A stretch of DNA of 64,000 nt from assembly GCA_033980235.1 (NCBI GenBank), contig CM067067.1, positions 13,048,401-13,112,400 of the forward strand, in the 5' to 3' direction. The position numbers and the translations under genes are program-made. The stretch comes from Diadema setosum (lineage: Eukaryota; Echinodermata; Echinoidea; Diadematoida; Diadematidae). Positions 1 through 14,157 of this stretch are shown piece by piece (positions within the stretch are counted from its first letter, which is position 1; every line of letters begins with the position of its first letter). The notes under the pieces were generated by a model. That model did not search any database and was not told the origin of the DNA. It was given only the letters and a program-made list of their open reading frames with translations.

Positions 1-208
1 TGCATCCCACCCAAGAAACCTGGAACTGCCAATTCTGGAGGACGACTACGACTCGCAAAGCGGTATCATGGCGGATATTCTTCGGTGGAGCGGAGGAACG
101 ATATAGGGACGCTCGCCACAGCATACGGAAAGAAGAGCCGGGAGGTGGAGATGGTGGAGGTGGGGCGGGGCAACGGGACAAGTGATGTGTGTCTTCGATC
201 GGCAGCTT
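1..208 (+). CDS. Possible 3' terminal coding exon of an upstream gene (partial)
   Basis: The first ~380 bases are clearly more GC-rich than the AT-rich DNA that follows, as expected for the end of a coding exon. Frame 1 is open from base 1 to a TGA at 206-208 and would give a 68-residue hydrophilic tail. Frame 2 is open to a TAG at 104-106, has ordinary codon choice, and reads LELPILEDDYDSQ early on. After that stop frame 2 again looks coding-like to a TGA near 356. A 115-residue open frame on the minus strand (46-393) also exists. The frame cannot be settled from the sequence alone and no family is recognised. If real, the AT-rich DNA downstream would hold its 3' UTR. Confidence 0.3.
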
Positions 209-3200
209 GATTTTGGGGACGCTCTCAGAAGAAGTGCGGTCCAGAACTGCGGCGATTCTAACACCGGCCCATCTGAACTCGACTCTGATGGCAGTGTTGT
301 TGGCATTCTTGTATGTTCGCCTATTGGATACACGCAAACGTGGATTACGGCCTGTTGAGATGTACATTCTATTTTGGACTTCAGTGTGACCATGTAGTTA
401 TAAGTAATGATTTCTTATAAGTGTGACGTGATATGACACAAAAAAAAGAGAGTTCACATTATCTATGTGACTGTGCTTATACATGCAGCTGGACAGATTC
501 TCGTAGGTTTTCATTCATTGAAAGTGGCAGTGATGAAACGAAGGGCTGGATAAATGGGCAGCTACCCCTTGTACTAAGTGTTTGTGAACAGTTGTTGGTC
601 AATGGTGATGTTTTGCAGTGCCCTAGCTGCACATACAGTGACCTTAGTGTTGGGGTGTAATCAAAGTAATGCTGTGGAGGACCCAACAGGCATGCAGTTA
701 CCCTTCATGAGCAAATGTATGACCTGTTCCAAGGCCAATTTGATGCAGCAAAAATCAGACTGCCCCTTTACTTCCTCTTCCACTCACTTGGTAATCAGCG
801 AGTTGAGACTTACAATTTGCACGCGAGCAGAGCACTGATGCTCTTTCAAAGTCTTTTGTTCAACTGTCAAGAGATATAGGTCTGAAAATGTTCACAGTAT
901 GGAAATATTGTATCAACAGAAAATGAAGGGAACTTACAGTTGGAAACATTCTTTTCCAAGTAACAGTGTCAATAGCTTTTCCTTGAACATGTGTCTGACT
1001 TTTGGAGGAAATCTCTTAAATGCATGCATCCTTTAAAAGTTCTGTTGTTTTATCGAGGTCAATTGAGACTTTTATTAGCTTTCCACAAATATTATTTGGT
1101 GTAATATTTTGTGTAATGTAAGTGGCATTTTTGTACTCTTTCCCCACTAAATGGAAGAACAGAGCTTGTTAATGTAGCTATATGGTTGTTCCATATCTGT
1201 TTGTTTGTTTTTCCTTCATCTTTTTTTTTTTGCCTCCTATAATACTATCAAAATCATTGCAAAATGTTGGGACATGTGCGTTCAATTGTCCAGCTTCACA
1301 TTTCAGTACTGTGCAAGCTGCAGAAGTAGCCGATGGCATATTGCATTGTGGGTTGGTAGAGTCTTGCTCATAATTATATGACTCGTTGATTGATGGTAAC
1401 ATTTCAAGTGATACAGGATCACCGTTGATATGAGACTGTAACCTGAGAGCTAGGCAGAACTTGTTTAATTTGCCAGGGACACAAGGCAGCGTGGTTTATC
1501 ACCATGAAAATTTCAGCTTAACTGTAGACTTATTATCATTTTTATTATATTTTTAATGTCTGTGTGACAAACAAAGAAAGCAAATGGATAATACTAAGCT
1601 ATGAATAGGAGTAATCATATTGTGAAGTTATCAAGCATTGGTTTTATCATCACTCTGTAAGAGTATAACATTGAAATATGGTTCCTTCACACAACATTGT
1701 AGGCTATTTGATGATGACAACTAGCAGAATTCTATGTGTATCAAATTAAATAAAATGTGTCGTACCAGGAATATCTGTACAGCAGGCAGTGGACCCCTTG
1801 TCCACATGGTCAGTGTGCAGTGACTGGTGCCGACATGTCAAAAAATCATCAAATCAAGTTCACAATTGCAAGTTTGCTGGATAGACATCTGACTTTTTTT
1901 TTTTTTTGAATCCACAGACTGTGTCCAGTTTGATTGTACAGTGTAGTGATTTTATTCGTGAAGTTGTCAGGACCCACAGTTAACCTCAGCGAAATGTTTG
2001 TGATATCGTGGTGTCCAAGTGAAATGCTAATCCAGTTCTTCATGCCTTGTGATACACAGTATTAATGTCACAATTGTGCATCATCGATTCCATGAACTAT
2101 GCTACTTTGTTTCTCCGTTTTTATTGTTGGTGGTTGTTGTTTTTTTAATGATCATGTAGAAAAGTTCTCCCCCAGGCTTGTTTTCATATTCTTGAAATAA
2201 TGTGAAGTAATATGAAGGAGTGCTCTCCAAAACGTGATGTTCATGTTGTTGAAGTAAATGTGAATTTGTGGTTCTGTTTGACAGAGTGAATACATGCTAA
2301 ATGCTGAATTCCTTAAAAAAAAAAAAAAATAAGTGTCTGAACATGACAATCATGGTAAGCTGAGCTCATGGAAGTTGAATATTTTTGGTTTTTGTTTGTT
2401 TGTTTATTTTTTTAATGTGGCATTGAACCTCTGGAACTCATATCCTGTAAGTACTTTCTAGCTGCACTGGAGTTAGGCTAATAAGGGGATCCTTACTGAT
2501 GTTTATCGTATTGTGTTGCATGAACAAAAGGGTCTGAAAACTGAGAGACTAATCTGCCATGGTCCTCTCTAGGGCTCAGAATGTATGGATGACACAAGGA
2601 AATAACATGTCTGTTGATAGGCGGTTTATTACACATGTACAATGTTCAATTTTAGCTTGAAACCACTGCTGTAAAAGCGGATAATGGACAAAAGTGTGCT
2701 GTCACAAGAGCATTTCACGTTTATTTTTATTTTTTTTTCCAGCGTGAGATACAGAGAGAGAGAGAAAAACCAGCCTTACATGTAAAAATTACTGATCTGT
2801 ATGGTGGCAGTTTGAATATTGATAATGACAGTAAATCAGCATGTTTATGAAGTCATAGAGAAAAAAAAAATGTTTTGTTTCAATTATGTTTTGAGATTGC
2901 TACTAACGCCCATGACTCACTCCCTATTTTTAATTGGTCATATGAATGACTGCTGTACAGATGTTGTGACAGTCTTGAACGTCTAAATGACGTGTGAGTC
3001 AATAAATTATGTGTGAACACATATTTCTGAACCTGTATGTTGTGGTAGTTTGTAATGTATTGGGTTCTCATCCCCACTCTGATTACTGTTTGTGGGGCTT
3101 GTAATGATATTTTTGTAAGATTTGTATTTGTTTTATATGTTTGAATCAGTGGATCTGGACCTATTGTATACTGTATGTTGCAGTGCAAGAATATGGAAGA

Positions 3201-4225
3201 GTTCTGCATATATCATGTCTGTTGCAATTTTCAGAATGTCCTCATTGCATTACTACAACAGTTCCCACTTTAATACTTTGAAAGGTTTTGAAAAGAAATT
3301 ATGATCTCCTCCATTGTGTTGATCTTCATGAAATTTTGGTTTGACCAAACGATACATGTCGAAGACATTTGCTACAAGTGATACAGGAGGTGCCCTTTTT
3401 TCTTCTGTTTATTACATCCATGTCTGTATCTGTGCATTTTCTCATCAAATTTCTGTAGCATTACATTTTGTAAGTCTGCAACTTTTATATATGTGTACTG
3501 CCACTTAAAAGTGACACATGGAATGACAATACTGACATTTTTTTTTTGTCCTGCTTTACAATTAATACTAGCATACCTGTAATGCTCTGCTAACTAATGA
3601 GCAGATATGCTATTTTGGTTCCTCATTCAAAGAAAATGCTTACCAAGTGATCAGTATTGTTATAAGCAGGTTAAATTGCCCAGTCTAACTTTGAATAGGA
3701 CCAGGATTCAGTAAAGAACCCTGAAATTGCTAGTGGATAATTCCACAAAGTAAAGATGTCTTCACACACGTATTCCCTAAAATAAGGCTACCTTGCAATA
3801 CGAAACCGACATCACTTTGCGTGAAGCGGATGGAACCTAGCAATCAGTACAGCATTTGTTTTATGCATGGTTTTAGGTGTATCATTTCAATTTCCTGGAA
3901 TACTGCTTTTACTTGTGGTGGACAATTTTACTGCTGTACAGATATAGTGAATACCTAGCTGGGCGATACTTACTGAAATGACTCGCTTTAATCATATTTC
4001 AAGGAAGTAACCCTCTGTGGTTTGAAGGCATTTTCCAATTTCTTGTAAATTTGATCCTGTGATTGAATCATGCATCAAAATAGCGAACGGTATGACCTCT
4101 GTGTACTACATGTATTTAATTCTAAAGTACGCCCTCTCTTGTCCAACAAGAAGAGAACATGTCATCTGAGTTTCCTATTGTAATATTTATGTTTTCTGTG
4201 AAAGCCAGTGGCACCCATGATACAG
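209..4225. other. AT-rich stretch without a recognisable gene
   Basis: No coding-like reading frame is seen. It holds scattered poly-T and poly-A runs and several AATAAA words, for example 1749-1754, and could in part be a long 3' UTR of the gene ending near the left edge. No transposon ends were recognised. Confidence 0.5.
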
Positions 4226-4467
4226 TACTGTGTACGCCGAATATTTTGCGAGGTTTTTATTTTCGCGAATTTTGCGAGTCAGCTACTATTCGCGAAATTA
4301 AAAACACGCGAAAATAGTGACTGATCATGATATGAATGCGATGTACGCGCACACATTTCTCCGTTCAGTACAGGACTCCACGATCGCGAATTTAACCACT
4401 CGCGAAATTGCCGGGAAGTCTCGATTCGCGAAAATTTAGCCTCGCAAAATAAATGGCGTATACAGTA
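4226..4467. mobile_element. Fold-back MITE rich in CGCGAAA
   Basis: The ends are imperfect inverted repeats. The left end starts TACTGTGTACGCCGAATATT and the right end, read on the other strand, starts TACTGTATACGCCATTTATT; both continue with TTTGCGAGG and TTTTCGCGAA. The interior carries further TTCGCGAA and CGCGAAAT palindromic words. The length (~242 bp) and lack of coding suit a non-autonomous element. Confidence 0.65.
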
Positions 4468-7400
4468 GATCCTTCCTTATTGGTCACTATATTGCATGTA
4501 TAACCATGCAAGGAATCGTGCTTTGTGTCTTCCGCTTGTGTTTTCATTTAAAGCTACGTACCCGTATGCCAAACCCACTTCTGGTCGAAACCAGTAGCAC
4601 TTGGTCTGCCCACCTGGGGCAAGTAAAAGTGTATGTAGGTCAAGTGAAAAGATAGCAATGCTAGGTTACTTGCCTGATTTGCAAGTAAATTTAGACTGAA
4701 TATGAATATCGGAAGCTCCTCAAGTCTATATAATATATTGGCTTTTTTTTTGGGGGGGGGGGGAGGGCAAGTGCTTTTTACTTTTAGTTAAGTAAAAATT
4801 TGATAATTTATTATTCCACTTGGCTGTTGGGCTTATGAAGGAAAAAGTTAATGTCTATATCCTGAATTGATTTGTAGCTACAGGCTGCTATGTTCGATAG
4901 TGTGGGAGAGGACTTTATACAGACAAAACACCAACTCGATTGTGTGTACCATGTATCAAGTGCATACCTCAACATACAATTGTACATGTACTGCAGGGAG
5001 AGAATGACAAGGAGTGTTGTGACTGGCCGCAATCCTGTAAATGACAGAAAAAGAGTGTATATTTTTTTTTATGCTGCTGCCTCTCTAGGGCACCAGAAGC
5101 GTCCATCTTCACAAGGTGGACCGTCTGTGATATGAGGAACTGTATAAAGTGTACAATAAGGTCGACATGTTCTGTGCAGGGGATGGTGAAATTTGCACAA
5201 GATGAGCTTACCCATTGTGTGTTCATCTGTCCTGTTTTGTATTTACACCTACCATACCTAAATACCTATCTTGGTATGCACACCCCAAATTGTGGATTTA
5301 CTGTGGATGTACAATTTGTTAGACACCATGCCAATACCCTGATGTTAAGACACACGTTAAAGTGACTATACTGGGGTTATGGGTTAGTCATCACAGATCT
5401 GCAGCTCATTTCATTTATTGCTTCCGAGTGTCTGGTTACAATAGAACAGGAAACAAAAGGAGGAATGGGATGGCCTCTAAATCTGAATACATTTTAACTC
5501 CCATAACTGCCATTTACACAACTACTTGAACGACAGTGAACAATGGCATTTTGAGATTATAGTCCTCAAAGGGTTACTAATTTTCTATCGTGTGGGTGGG
5601 GGGTGGGAGACAAATTGTTAGCAATAGTTATCATTTAATTATTTGAATAAGTAGGCTTTGTTGTTCAAAGAGACTGATCCCCCCCCCCCCCCTTCAAGTT
5701 CTGTTTCCTCAAACATATGCAGATGTAATTTTGCAACCCTATATAGTTTTGTGTGAATTTATTTGCTGCTGGCTAATACCAACTTTGCCCCATGATCGGT
5801 ACAAAAGGAACCAGCTTGTGGCAGTACTCATATGAAGAGTTTTGCTGTTGTCCAAACTAAATTGATGCATTACAAAATTTCATTACCGACATGCAGCATG
5901 TGTGCGGTAGTGTACACTCATTTATAACGCACCACCATACGGCATTCACTGTCCACAACAGATAACAGTGTTTCTTTATGCATGTAAATCACATTGATGA
6001 TGTACCATGCACAATTGCTTTAAGCTTGTCACAACTTCTGTGCTTACCCTCTTTGATAGCAGGGGTAAACTTAGCCCTGAGAATTTACAATGCTAACCCA
6101 CTTCTGAACAATAAAACTAGGAACAAAACCCCAAAACACACTGCAGGCCCAAAGAAAAATTGGAATGCCCATGGAAGTCTTAGAACTAGCAATTCTTAGA
6201 TTGGAAATGACCCTAGGCATAGTGTTAGCAACTGGCCAAAGCTGCACTGTAGTCTGTCCCCCCCCCCCCCCAACCACCACCACCACCACCCTCCCATGAG
6301 TTGCAGTGATGGCCGCAACCTCTCAACAACCTCAAACAATAATGCACCGTCATTAACGCACCAAGTCACTAGATTAAGGAGTAAACAAAAAGAAAGAAAA
6401 AGAAAAGGAGAAAATGAAGAATTAAACATCATGACAATCTCCTTTGTTAACTTGAGCAGTGAAACAAACAAGATTTAGATTCAGTGTAAATGGGATTTGT
6501 CTCTTATCTTGTATTCAAGTGTCCATATTTGGCCAGTCCACAAGCTTCTGTGCTAACAGTGTGTTGAGACAGACAAATTATGATGTGATGAAATTATCTT
6601 GAAAGAAATTAATACTGATGACAGTGCTATTCATATTCAACATCTACATATTTGTCATGTTATGATGATGATGATGATGATGATTATTATTATTACTATT
6701 TTGTAATGGAGAGGGTAGTTGGTTAACATTGCTGCACATTTGACGTCCATTGTAACAAAGTCCTAAGGACAAGCAGATTTTCTTTTGTTCTATCGAAATT
6801 AAGAATACATGTAGATACATAAATGATAATTTGGGGACGTCAGTCTTTACTTCATTGAAACAAGAATTAATTGATGTTGTAACCATGTTTGCTATAATGG
6901 GAGTGCCCTGTTTATGCAGGTATTTGAGCTGAATTGTTTGTCATTTCTTGATTCACCAGCTGTAAGGGTCAAATGAAGGAAACAGGCCTAGTGTGAAGAA
7001 ATTGCCATGGAAACATCTTGGGCCGTAGTGAAAGCTTTCTCAAACTAAATTGTAACAGTCAGGAAAGTGTATAATGGCACGATGTTGGCTGACCATCACA
7101 GAGTCCACAAGTACTGACCAGTCTTCTGCCATTCTTCTTATTTCACTGTTCTACGGACCGACAGGCCAGGAAGAATGTTTTTTGGAGGAACGTTATTCTG
7201 TGACTTAACACCCATAGAGTCACAACTCTCATTTTGTGCATGGTGCAACATGGATACTCTCTATCCACCTTCTTGTTGCATTATCGAAGATAACACCCCC
7301 CCCCCCAAAAAAAAAAAACCAACAAACAAAACAAAACAAAACAACAAACAAACAAACAAGCAAAAACAGGAAAGAAACAAATAATGATGCACAGTGTGTA

Positions 7401-8677
7401 AGTGTGTATTATGAAGAGTTGAATCTGAACTTGAGGTCTTTCCTGTGTAAGTCTTTATCCTGTATTATGTGAAATTTTGATAACAAATATCCATGGCCCT
7501 TCTTTTCTCACCTAGCAAATTGTTTGAGTTGTGTAATTTTTCTTGACTTCATTTTCCATGTTTATTATTTTCTTCCTGGGTTAAACAGAGACTCCACTCC
7601 ATGTTTTAGGCAATGGCATCTTCACCTTGCCTGCTTATGTAGGATTCTGACTGATATCACTGCTTGGCAGACTCTTGATGAAAACTTGAAATGTCCATTA
7701 TGATGCCGTTCTTCTGTCAGTTATCAGTGAAATGTGAGCTGTTTTGTTGGACTTTCTTGTTTCATTTAAGTCCACATGAATGTGGAGTGGCGTATCATAT
7801 GAAATGCAGGTTGTGCTGCATCTGTTGTACATAGTCTATCTTGAATACTCATGTGTGGTGTCAATTATATACTGTACTAAAGAAATGACATGATTCTTAA
7901 ATCATGTGACTTACTGATAGCTAGTGCCAGTTGAGCTTTGCTTGAAATGGGATATTTGCTTAGCGTCACATTTTTCTTTTTCCTATCAATATGCAACAAG
8001 AAGGTAACAAAAAGTATTATGTAGATGAAACGTCTAGATTATCTTGCTTTTGTATGGCTTTGTGAGTTTTGGCAGACATTGTACTGATGCTAACAAGCTG
8101 ACATATATCTACCGAAATAAAATACTGAAGTACAAATATGCATATGGTTGTTACATTGCTTTGCTTCTTACCCAAGTCCTAAAGACACATTTCATGAAGA
8201 TTACATGCTGTCATCATCTACTCCTACATTGTATAGGAGCCTTCTAGTGAAACGAAACACTCTGCAATGGATAGATCTCTTTCAACCTCCCTGACATAAC
8301 AAACTCCAATAAAATCAATGTTGACTGGAAAGTTTGTTTTATACAGTATCAGGGTTTTAGAAACAATAAAAATACAACAAAACTGAACTCTTTGGAAAGA
8401 ATTAAGAATTACTTGGTTGTAATGAGAGTTTGTTTTATCAGTGTGTTCTTTGGGATGCAATTTCCTTTTTTTATCCAAGCATAAACCATACCAGGCAGAC
8501 TTTTGGGATCTCACCCACAGAGGGCTTGTGATAACAAAATTTCATACCTTGCATGATCATCATCAACAAACAAAGCATGCTGTTAAAGAAAAAGTCTGTA
8601 CCGAGATCATGTTGCTCTGTATGAAAACAGAAAAATCAGAGAAGTACATAGATATAAATGAAAATGGGGGAAGGGGA

Positions 8678-8722
<45 letters not shown>

Positions 8723-9380
8723 GCACATTAAGAGAGTAGGACAAATTGGCAACTATGTGACATAGATGCTGAGCAGCTCTCCATTTCTTTTGTACACAAC
8801 ATTTAAATATTTTTTCTTTTTTCTCAAATATTTTGACACAGGCAGAACTTATCTAGGCCCTACGTAGGAGGACATGAAAAATGTATGATTATCCGTATTA
8901 TGTACCAAGAACAGAGCTGGAGGAGAAAAAAAAAAATTCTTGTGAGAAAAATGAACATTTTGACTTTTTGTGTACAAACCGAATGGAGAGGTGCTCAACA
9001 TCTACCTCACGGAGAGTTGCCAATTTGCCTTGCTCTCAACAGTTCATAACTTAATTTTGTGTGTCTAATTCATTCCCCCAATGTTCACATCTACTTTTCT
9101 CATTTTTCTGTTTACATAAAAAGCAACATAATATCGGGGTAGAACTCCCATTTAATAGAGAGAAGACAATTTGTGTAATTGATACTGGAATGTGATACAT
9201 GCAACTCGGTCATGAAGAAGTGATACAAACTATATGTATATAGTTGATATTAGATGCAAATTATAGCATAAAATTAGACACTATGCAACTACGACATGTT
9301 TATTTCTTAGTTTCCACTGCCTGTATATTGAGATACAAAAAGAGATAAAAGTGAATATGATTATACTAGTATGTGATTTA
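4468..9380. other. AT-rich intergenic stretch with simple repeats
   Basis: Only short open frames without coding character are present. It contains poly-G (4751-4762), poly-C (5681-5692, 6260-6271), a short ATG/ATT tract near 6662-6700, a C-run/A-run pair at 7297-7318 and a CA microsatellite described separately. Confidence 0.5.
8681..8719. repeat. (AC)n microsatellite
   Basis: About 19 uninterrupted AC dinucleotides. Confidence 0.95.
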
Positions 9381-9854
<474 letters not shown>

Positions 9855-11312
9855 AAATTGACCAGGCTGATAAACTCCTCTTTCAGACAGTACTCTACTG
9901 ATGCATAATATAATATATAACACTTGTACAGGATCTAAAAAATCGTGCTTTTAAAAAAATGGAAAAATACTGATGAATCAGTATAACACCACAGGAGTTT
10001 GTATGACCACTTCTTGTGAATGTATAAATACTGAATCTTGGTACATTATTACGTATCCAAATTACTTAGATTACACTGATGAAATATATTGAAAACACCT
10101 TAATGATGGTTGTAATGATATTTATGAAGTAAGTGAACTGTTTAAGCCTGAAAAAAGTGGTAAGAAGAGAGGAATAGAGCAAGAAAAGAAGTAAGGGAAA
10201 GAGTGAGCGAGAGAGAATGACAGAGAAGGTGAGGATTTTTTTTGGGTAAGCAAAATCCATCCTCCAGCTTGCTTGTGATTTCTTTTTTTTTTTAATCTGA
10301 TGACCCATCATCACCTAGCAGCAAAAATAATGTGTTATACACTGTTGATAGATGAAAGTTTGAAATAAAAAAGAGAAGAGTTTGATCTCTAAACGGAAAA
10401 AGTGCTACTCTAAACATTATTTTTCAAGCAAGTCCGTCATCAGACAGAGCAAAATTAAATCTTTCCCTTGCAAGGTTCCCGGTGTGGCCGGCCCAGGACT
10501 TCGATCCACCTTATCTAGTTCCACGTGGTGGTAAATATTTTGTATTGAGATTAAAAAAAAAAAAATAATAATAATACCAATTTCAGATGAATCTCCAATA
10601 CAGATGAGATTCTACTCTAAAGCTCAAAGTATTGTTGTGAATATTGAAGAGTATACCAAGCTGTGATTATAATTTATGAAGAAAAAAAAAGGGTGTCGGA
10701 CATGAGGTCAAAGGGTCAGGGTCAAAGGTTAAGTGAAAATGTTCAAATTCCCGAATACTTGCTCTCTGAAACAGTAATTAGCCGTCCACATGAAACTTGG
10801 TTTAAGGGATGTAAACACATTTGTAGTTCTGCCAAACTTCCAAAGATGCCATATTTATCAATTTTTTATCCAGTCATATGAAACTGTTGTTTTCCATTGT
10901 CACGATGTACTTTATAGACCTATAATATCGGGAGAACGTGATGTGGCGAAGAAACATACCAGTCACCATAGTGACATTTCTAGTTTTTGTCGTTTCGTTC
11001 GTTTTGTTCATTTATTTTAGCACGGCAATCTAGATTCAGCCAATGGCTGTCTTTCAACATCCGTGCGGGAAAAAATACATAAATACACAATTACAATAAA
11101 AAAAAAGGAAAAAAGTCAATTAGATATACTACAAATAAAAAAAAAAAAAATGGTGAGCTTGATGAGTAACAAGATACAATGTGATGATTTAAAAAAATAG
11201 ATCGTAAAGTCGTATACAATGAAAAAAATATTAACCTTTTGTTATTAAATATTGATAAAAAATAACGGTTTAAATTCTGCTTAAAACATTTCTTACCTGT
11301 GGGCTTTGCGGC
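9855..11312. other. Non-coding stretch with a possible LINE 3' end
   Basis: No gene is seen. A block around 10988-11110, read on the minus strand, ends in AAATAAATGAAC and TTCG-rich sequence and could be the 3' tail of a CR1/jockey-like LINE; that is weak. Four nuclear-receptor-like half-sites lie at 10705-10731. Confidence 0.35.
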
Positions 11313-11695
11313 TTAAAGGGATAGTATAGTTTTGGTTGAGACCTGATTTCAGGTTTCTAACATTTATTGATGAGATAATGAGAAACCTCTAATGAGATAT
11401 GAAAGAGCATGTAATTCCATGAGGAATTCAACGTTTATTTGATGAAAATTGGTTTTGAAATGGCTGAGATATCCAAATGAGAGCGATTCTAATAAAGTGT
11501 GGGACCCACACTTTATTACGATCGCTTTGTTTTACTTTGTTTTTGGATGTTTCAGTCATTCCGAACCCGATTTTCATCAAATAAACTTTGAATTCCTCTT
11601 GAAATGGTATGCTCTGTACAATATCATAAGTGTTTTCTTGGTATCTCGCAAAAAGTTAAAAGCCCAATTCTCATCTCCACCAATACTGTACTCGT
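11313..11695. mobile_element. TTAA-ended fold-back MITE, copy 1
   Basis: It starts TTAAAGGGATAGTATAGTTT, ends near CACCAATACTGTA, and is symmetric about a perfect 27-nt palindrome at 11491-11517 (centre GTGTGGGACCCACAC). The two halves share TTTGATGAAAATTGGTTTTG and its complement. Three related copies lie in intron 1 of the transporter gene. Confidence 0.8.
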
Positions 11696-13209
11696 CTTCG
11701 GCAAGGTCTCTGAACACAAATTGGAAGACATTATGGGATTTTGCCATCTTTTAATTGATATGCAAAACGTGTTGAGCAAAATGTGCGCAACACGCGCGTG
11801 CTTGTGCGCAGGCTTGCATAATCGAAAACAAATACGAAGACACACGATAAAATCAAAGGTTGGTCTGTCTTTGTCCTTGTTTTTTTTTTTCAGTAAAAAC
11901 AGCAGACTCCATGACACAGCAAGAAAGTCGCTGGTCTAGTGCTCATGAGACCATTGCACTTTGCCTCCATGGTCATTTCCACCTGAAGCAACGTATAGGA
12001 CTACATTGTATTTCAAAACTCGAGATTCGGGAATTGATGCACGGACCATTTCGGCAACACCTTTCCGAATTTTGGTATTTTGGGCTCCTGGGGGCACCAC
12101 CATCACTTGTAGACCTACAAATTACCCCCCCCCCCCTTCCACACACACACACACACACACACACCCACACACACTGATCATTTCTTCTAAGTTTGGTCAA
12201 AATCCATTCACCAGTTTCAAATAAGATCCAAAAAAAAAAAATCGAACAATTATTTATGGACGGTGGGCGTCGCATGATAGACGTCGGACGGCGAGGGGTC
12301 GTAATACCTCCATGAGCTATATGGCTCATAACATGAGATAATGTTGAATAGAAAAGGGAATAGATTGTGTAGGCCCTATATATTTCAGGATTTTTCGGTG
12401 GAGATGGGGGAGGGGTGCCCAAGATGATCACGGTGCCCATTTGCACGCACAATAGTGATTCCATCTCCTTACCAAAGATAATTTAGGAGTAAAATTTGAC
12501 CAAGTAATTTCAAGAAGATGAAAATTTTGAAATTTAGTCCCCAATCCCCTCCCCCCCCCCCCCCACCACCACCACCACCATTGGATCTCAGATCTGATGT
12601 GAACACATTACTTTAAAATGTCATACTGACTCATTATAGCATCAACTCGGCTGTATCGACTTGTTTTGTTTCGTTTTTAAGATTGCAAATTTAGGGTTTG
12701 GGACGGGATAGGGTTCCCAAGAGTGTCATCACTTCCATTTGCAGAGATATCTATGTTATTACCCTTGTTCCAAATTTGATCTCCTCTTGCACCATCAGGT
12801 CCAGAGGAGGGCACCCAGATCTGTCATGAAAAGTACTGCACTTCCTCATGTACTTAATCATAACATGGAATTATCTTCAGTCACTCCTGTTTCCGGAGAA
12901 GAAGATTTCTATTAAAAAAAAAACAAACAAAAAAAAAACAAAACTCTAATTCTGAAAGAAAATATGTAAAGAGAATTCCTCAAAAATTCATTTTTCATGT
13001 AAATTACACTTTCCATCAACTTGATACTGACATAATATTATGTCAAGGGTAGCAATTATTCTCCCTGCTTGTTCTGAAAACGGTATATAAGTCAAGTGTT
13101 AAGTGTTCATTCATAATGCTAGAAAAGTTAATTTTGGTGGAGTTTTCTTTGTATTGTTGTCCACACACCATACGTCAGAAACTCTAGTATTCTCATCATC
13201 CAGCGGTTC
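11696..13209. other. Non-coding stretch with simple repeats
   Basis: It holds a poly-C run (12125-12136), an (AC)n tract at 12140-12175, a C-run/CCA tract at 12549-12580 and A-rich runs near 12915-12940. No gene is seen. Confidence 0.5.
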
Positions 13210-13330
13210 TAAACACCAAAACTTTAAAAATTCATAACTTTTGCATGGATTGTCCGATTTTCCTCAAACTTTCACTGATGAGTTCTACTAATGTTGCTGC
13301 TTTCACTCAATCCACCAATGTGTGTATAAT
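13210..13330. repeat. Dispersed repeat, copy 1 of 2
   Basis: The block from CACCAAAACTTTAAAA through GGATTGTCCGATTTTCCTCA to the CAATCCACC region recurs at 56870-56990 with only scattered changes. It carries no coding capacity and is probably part of a SINE or MITE family. Confidence 0.7.
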
Positions 13331-13729
13331 TTACGCATACTTGTACCGTAAGTCACTACTCTCCGTTTTTATCATCCTTTATTTCTTCTCTTAATTCCCC
13401 ACCTCCCTCTTGTTTTTGTTTCTCTCCTCATTGTATACCATTTCCACTCATCTACCCGCTGCATGTGTTATCTTGGGGGGGGGGGGGGATTTTTTTTCAA
13501 GGTCCCACATAGCATTCCATGTAAACATCAACCTGGTTCAAATTTTGTAATCCCAAAACATTGTACATGTCCCCACAGGGAATTTGTATTACATATGAAT
13601 GCTTTTTGGAAAAAATAAGTTGAAATTGAAATTGATATTGAATGATAAATTTGAGATAACAATGGATATGCAGTGTTCATGCATTGGGTGTTACGCAATG
13701 GAGCGTGCCTGAGGATGTACTGTAGTACA

Positions 13730-13758
13730 GTCTGTACGGTCTGTACGGTCTGTACGGT
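13730..13758. repeat. Short 9-bp tandem repeat near the transporter 5' end
   Basis: The unit GTCTGTACG occurs three times in a row and is followed by GTCTCGAG. It lies ~400 bp upstream of the transporter start codon in a locally GC-richer stretch that may contain the promoter or 5' UTR. No convincing TATA box was seen before 14158. Confidence 0.7.
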
Positions 13759-14157
13759 CTCGAGACTGTGGAATCTGGCTGCGGCGTCGACGTACGAAGT
13801 GTTTGCTATAGCTACCACGTGCTGGTGTACCGGGCAGTTACGACACTGCTTCTGACGAAGAAGTGTGTATCCCGTGTGTGTAAGGATACCGCACGTGCAC
13901 CGTCTACATACCATGCATGCTTTGTGCACTTTTCCAACACACGGCGTATAGTTGACGAATTACACATACTGGGTACTCATACTGGATTTTGGCCTCTGCC
14001 AAAAACTGGCCTGTTACTTACTAGTATATTATGTTTGAGGTTGTATGCCTGTTTGTTTGTTTTTAACTGTGATGTGAATAGCGGAAACATCTAACTTTTC
14101 GTAGAGTTGTAAGTCTGGACTCTAAAATCGTTGACTGAGCTGAGAACGGGCCTCGAC

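Noticed and set aside
10470..10540. B-box-like GGATCGAAGTCC on the minus strand
   Set aside because: No matching A-box or stems; too weak to call a tRNA gene or SINE.
14131..14157. Upstream in-frame extension of transporter exon 1
   Set aside because: It begins with TTG, not ATG; the first ATG in frame is at 14158 and no acceptor site is needed.
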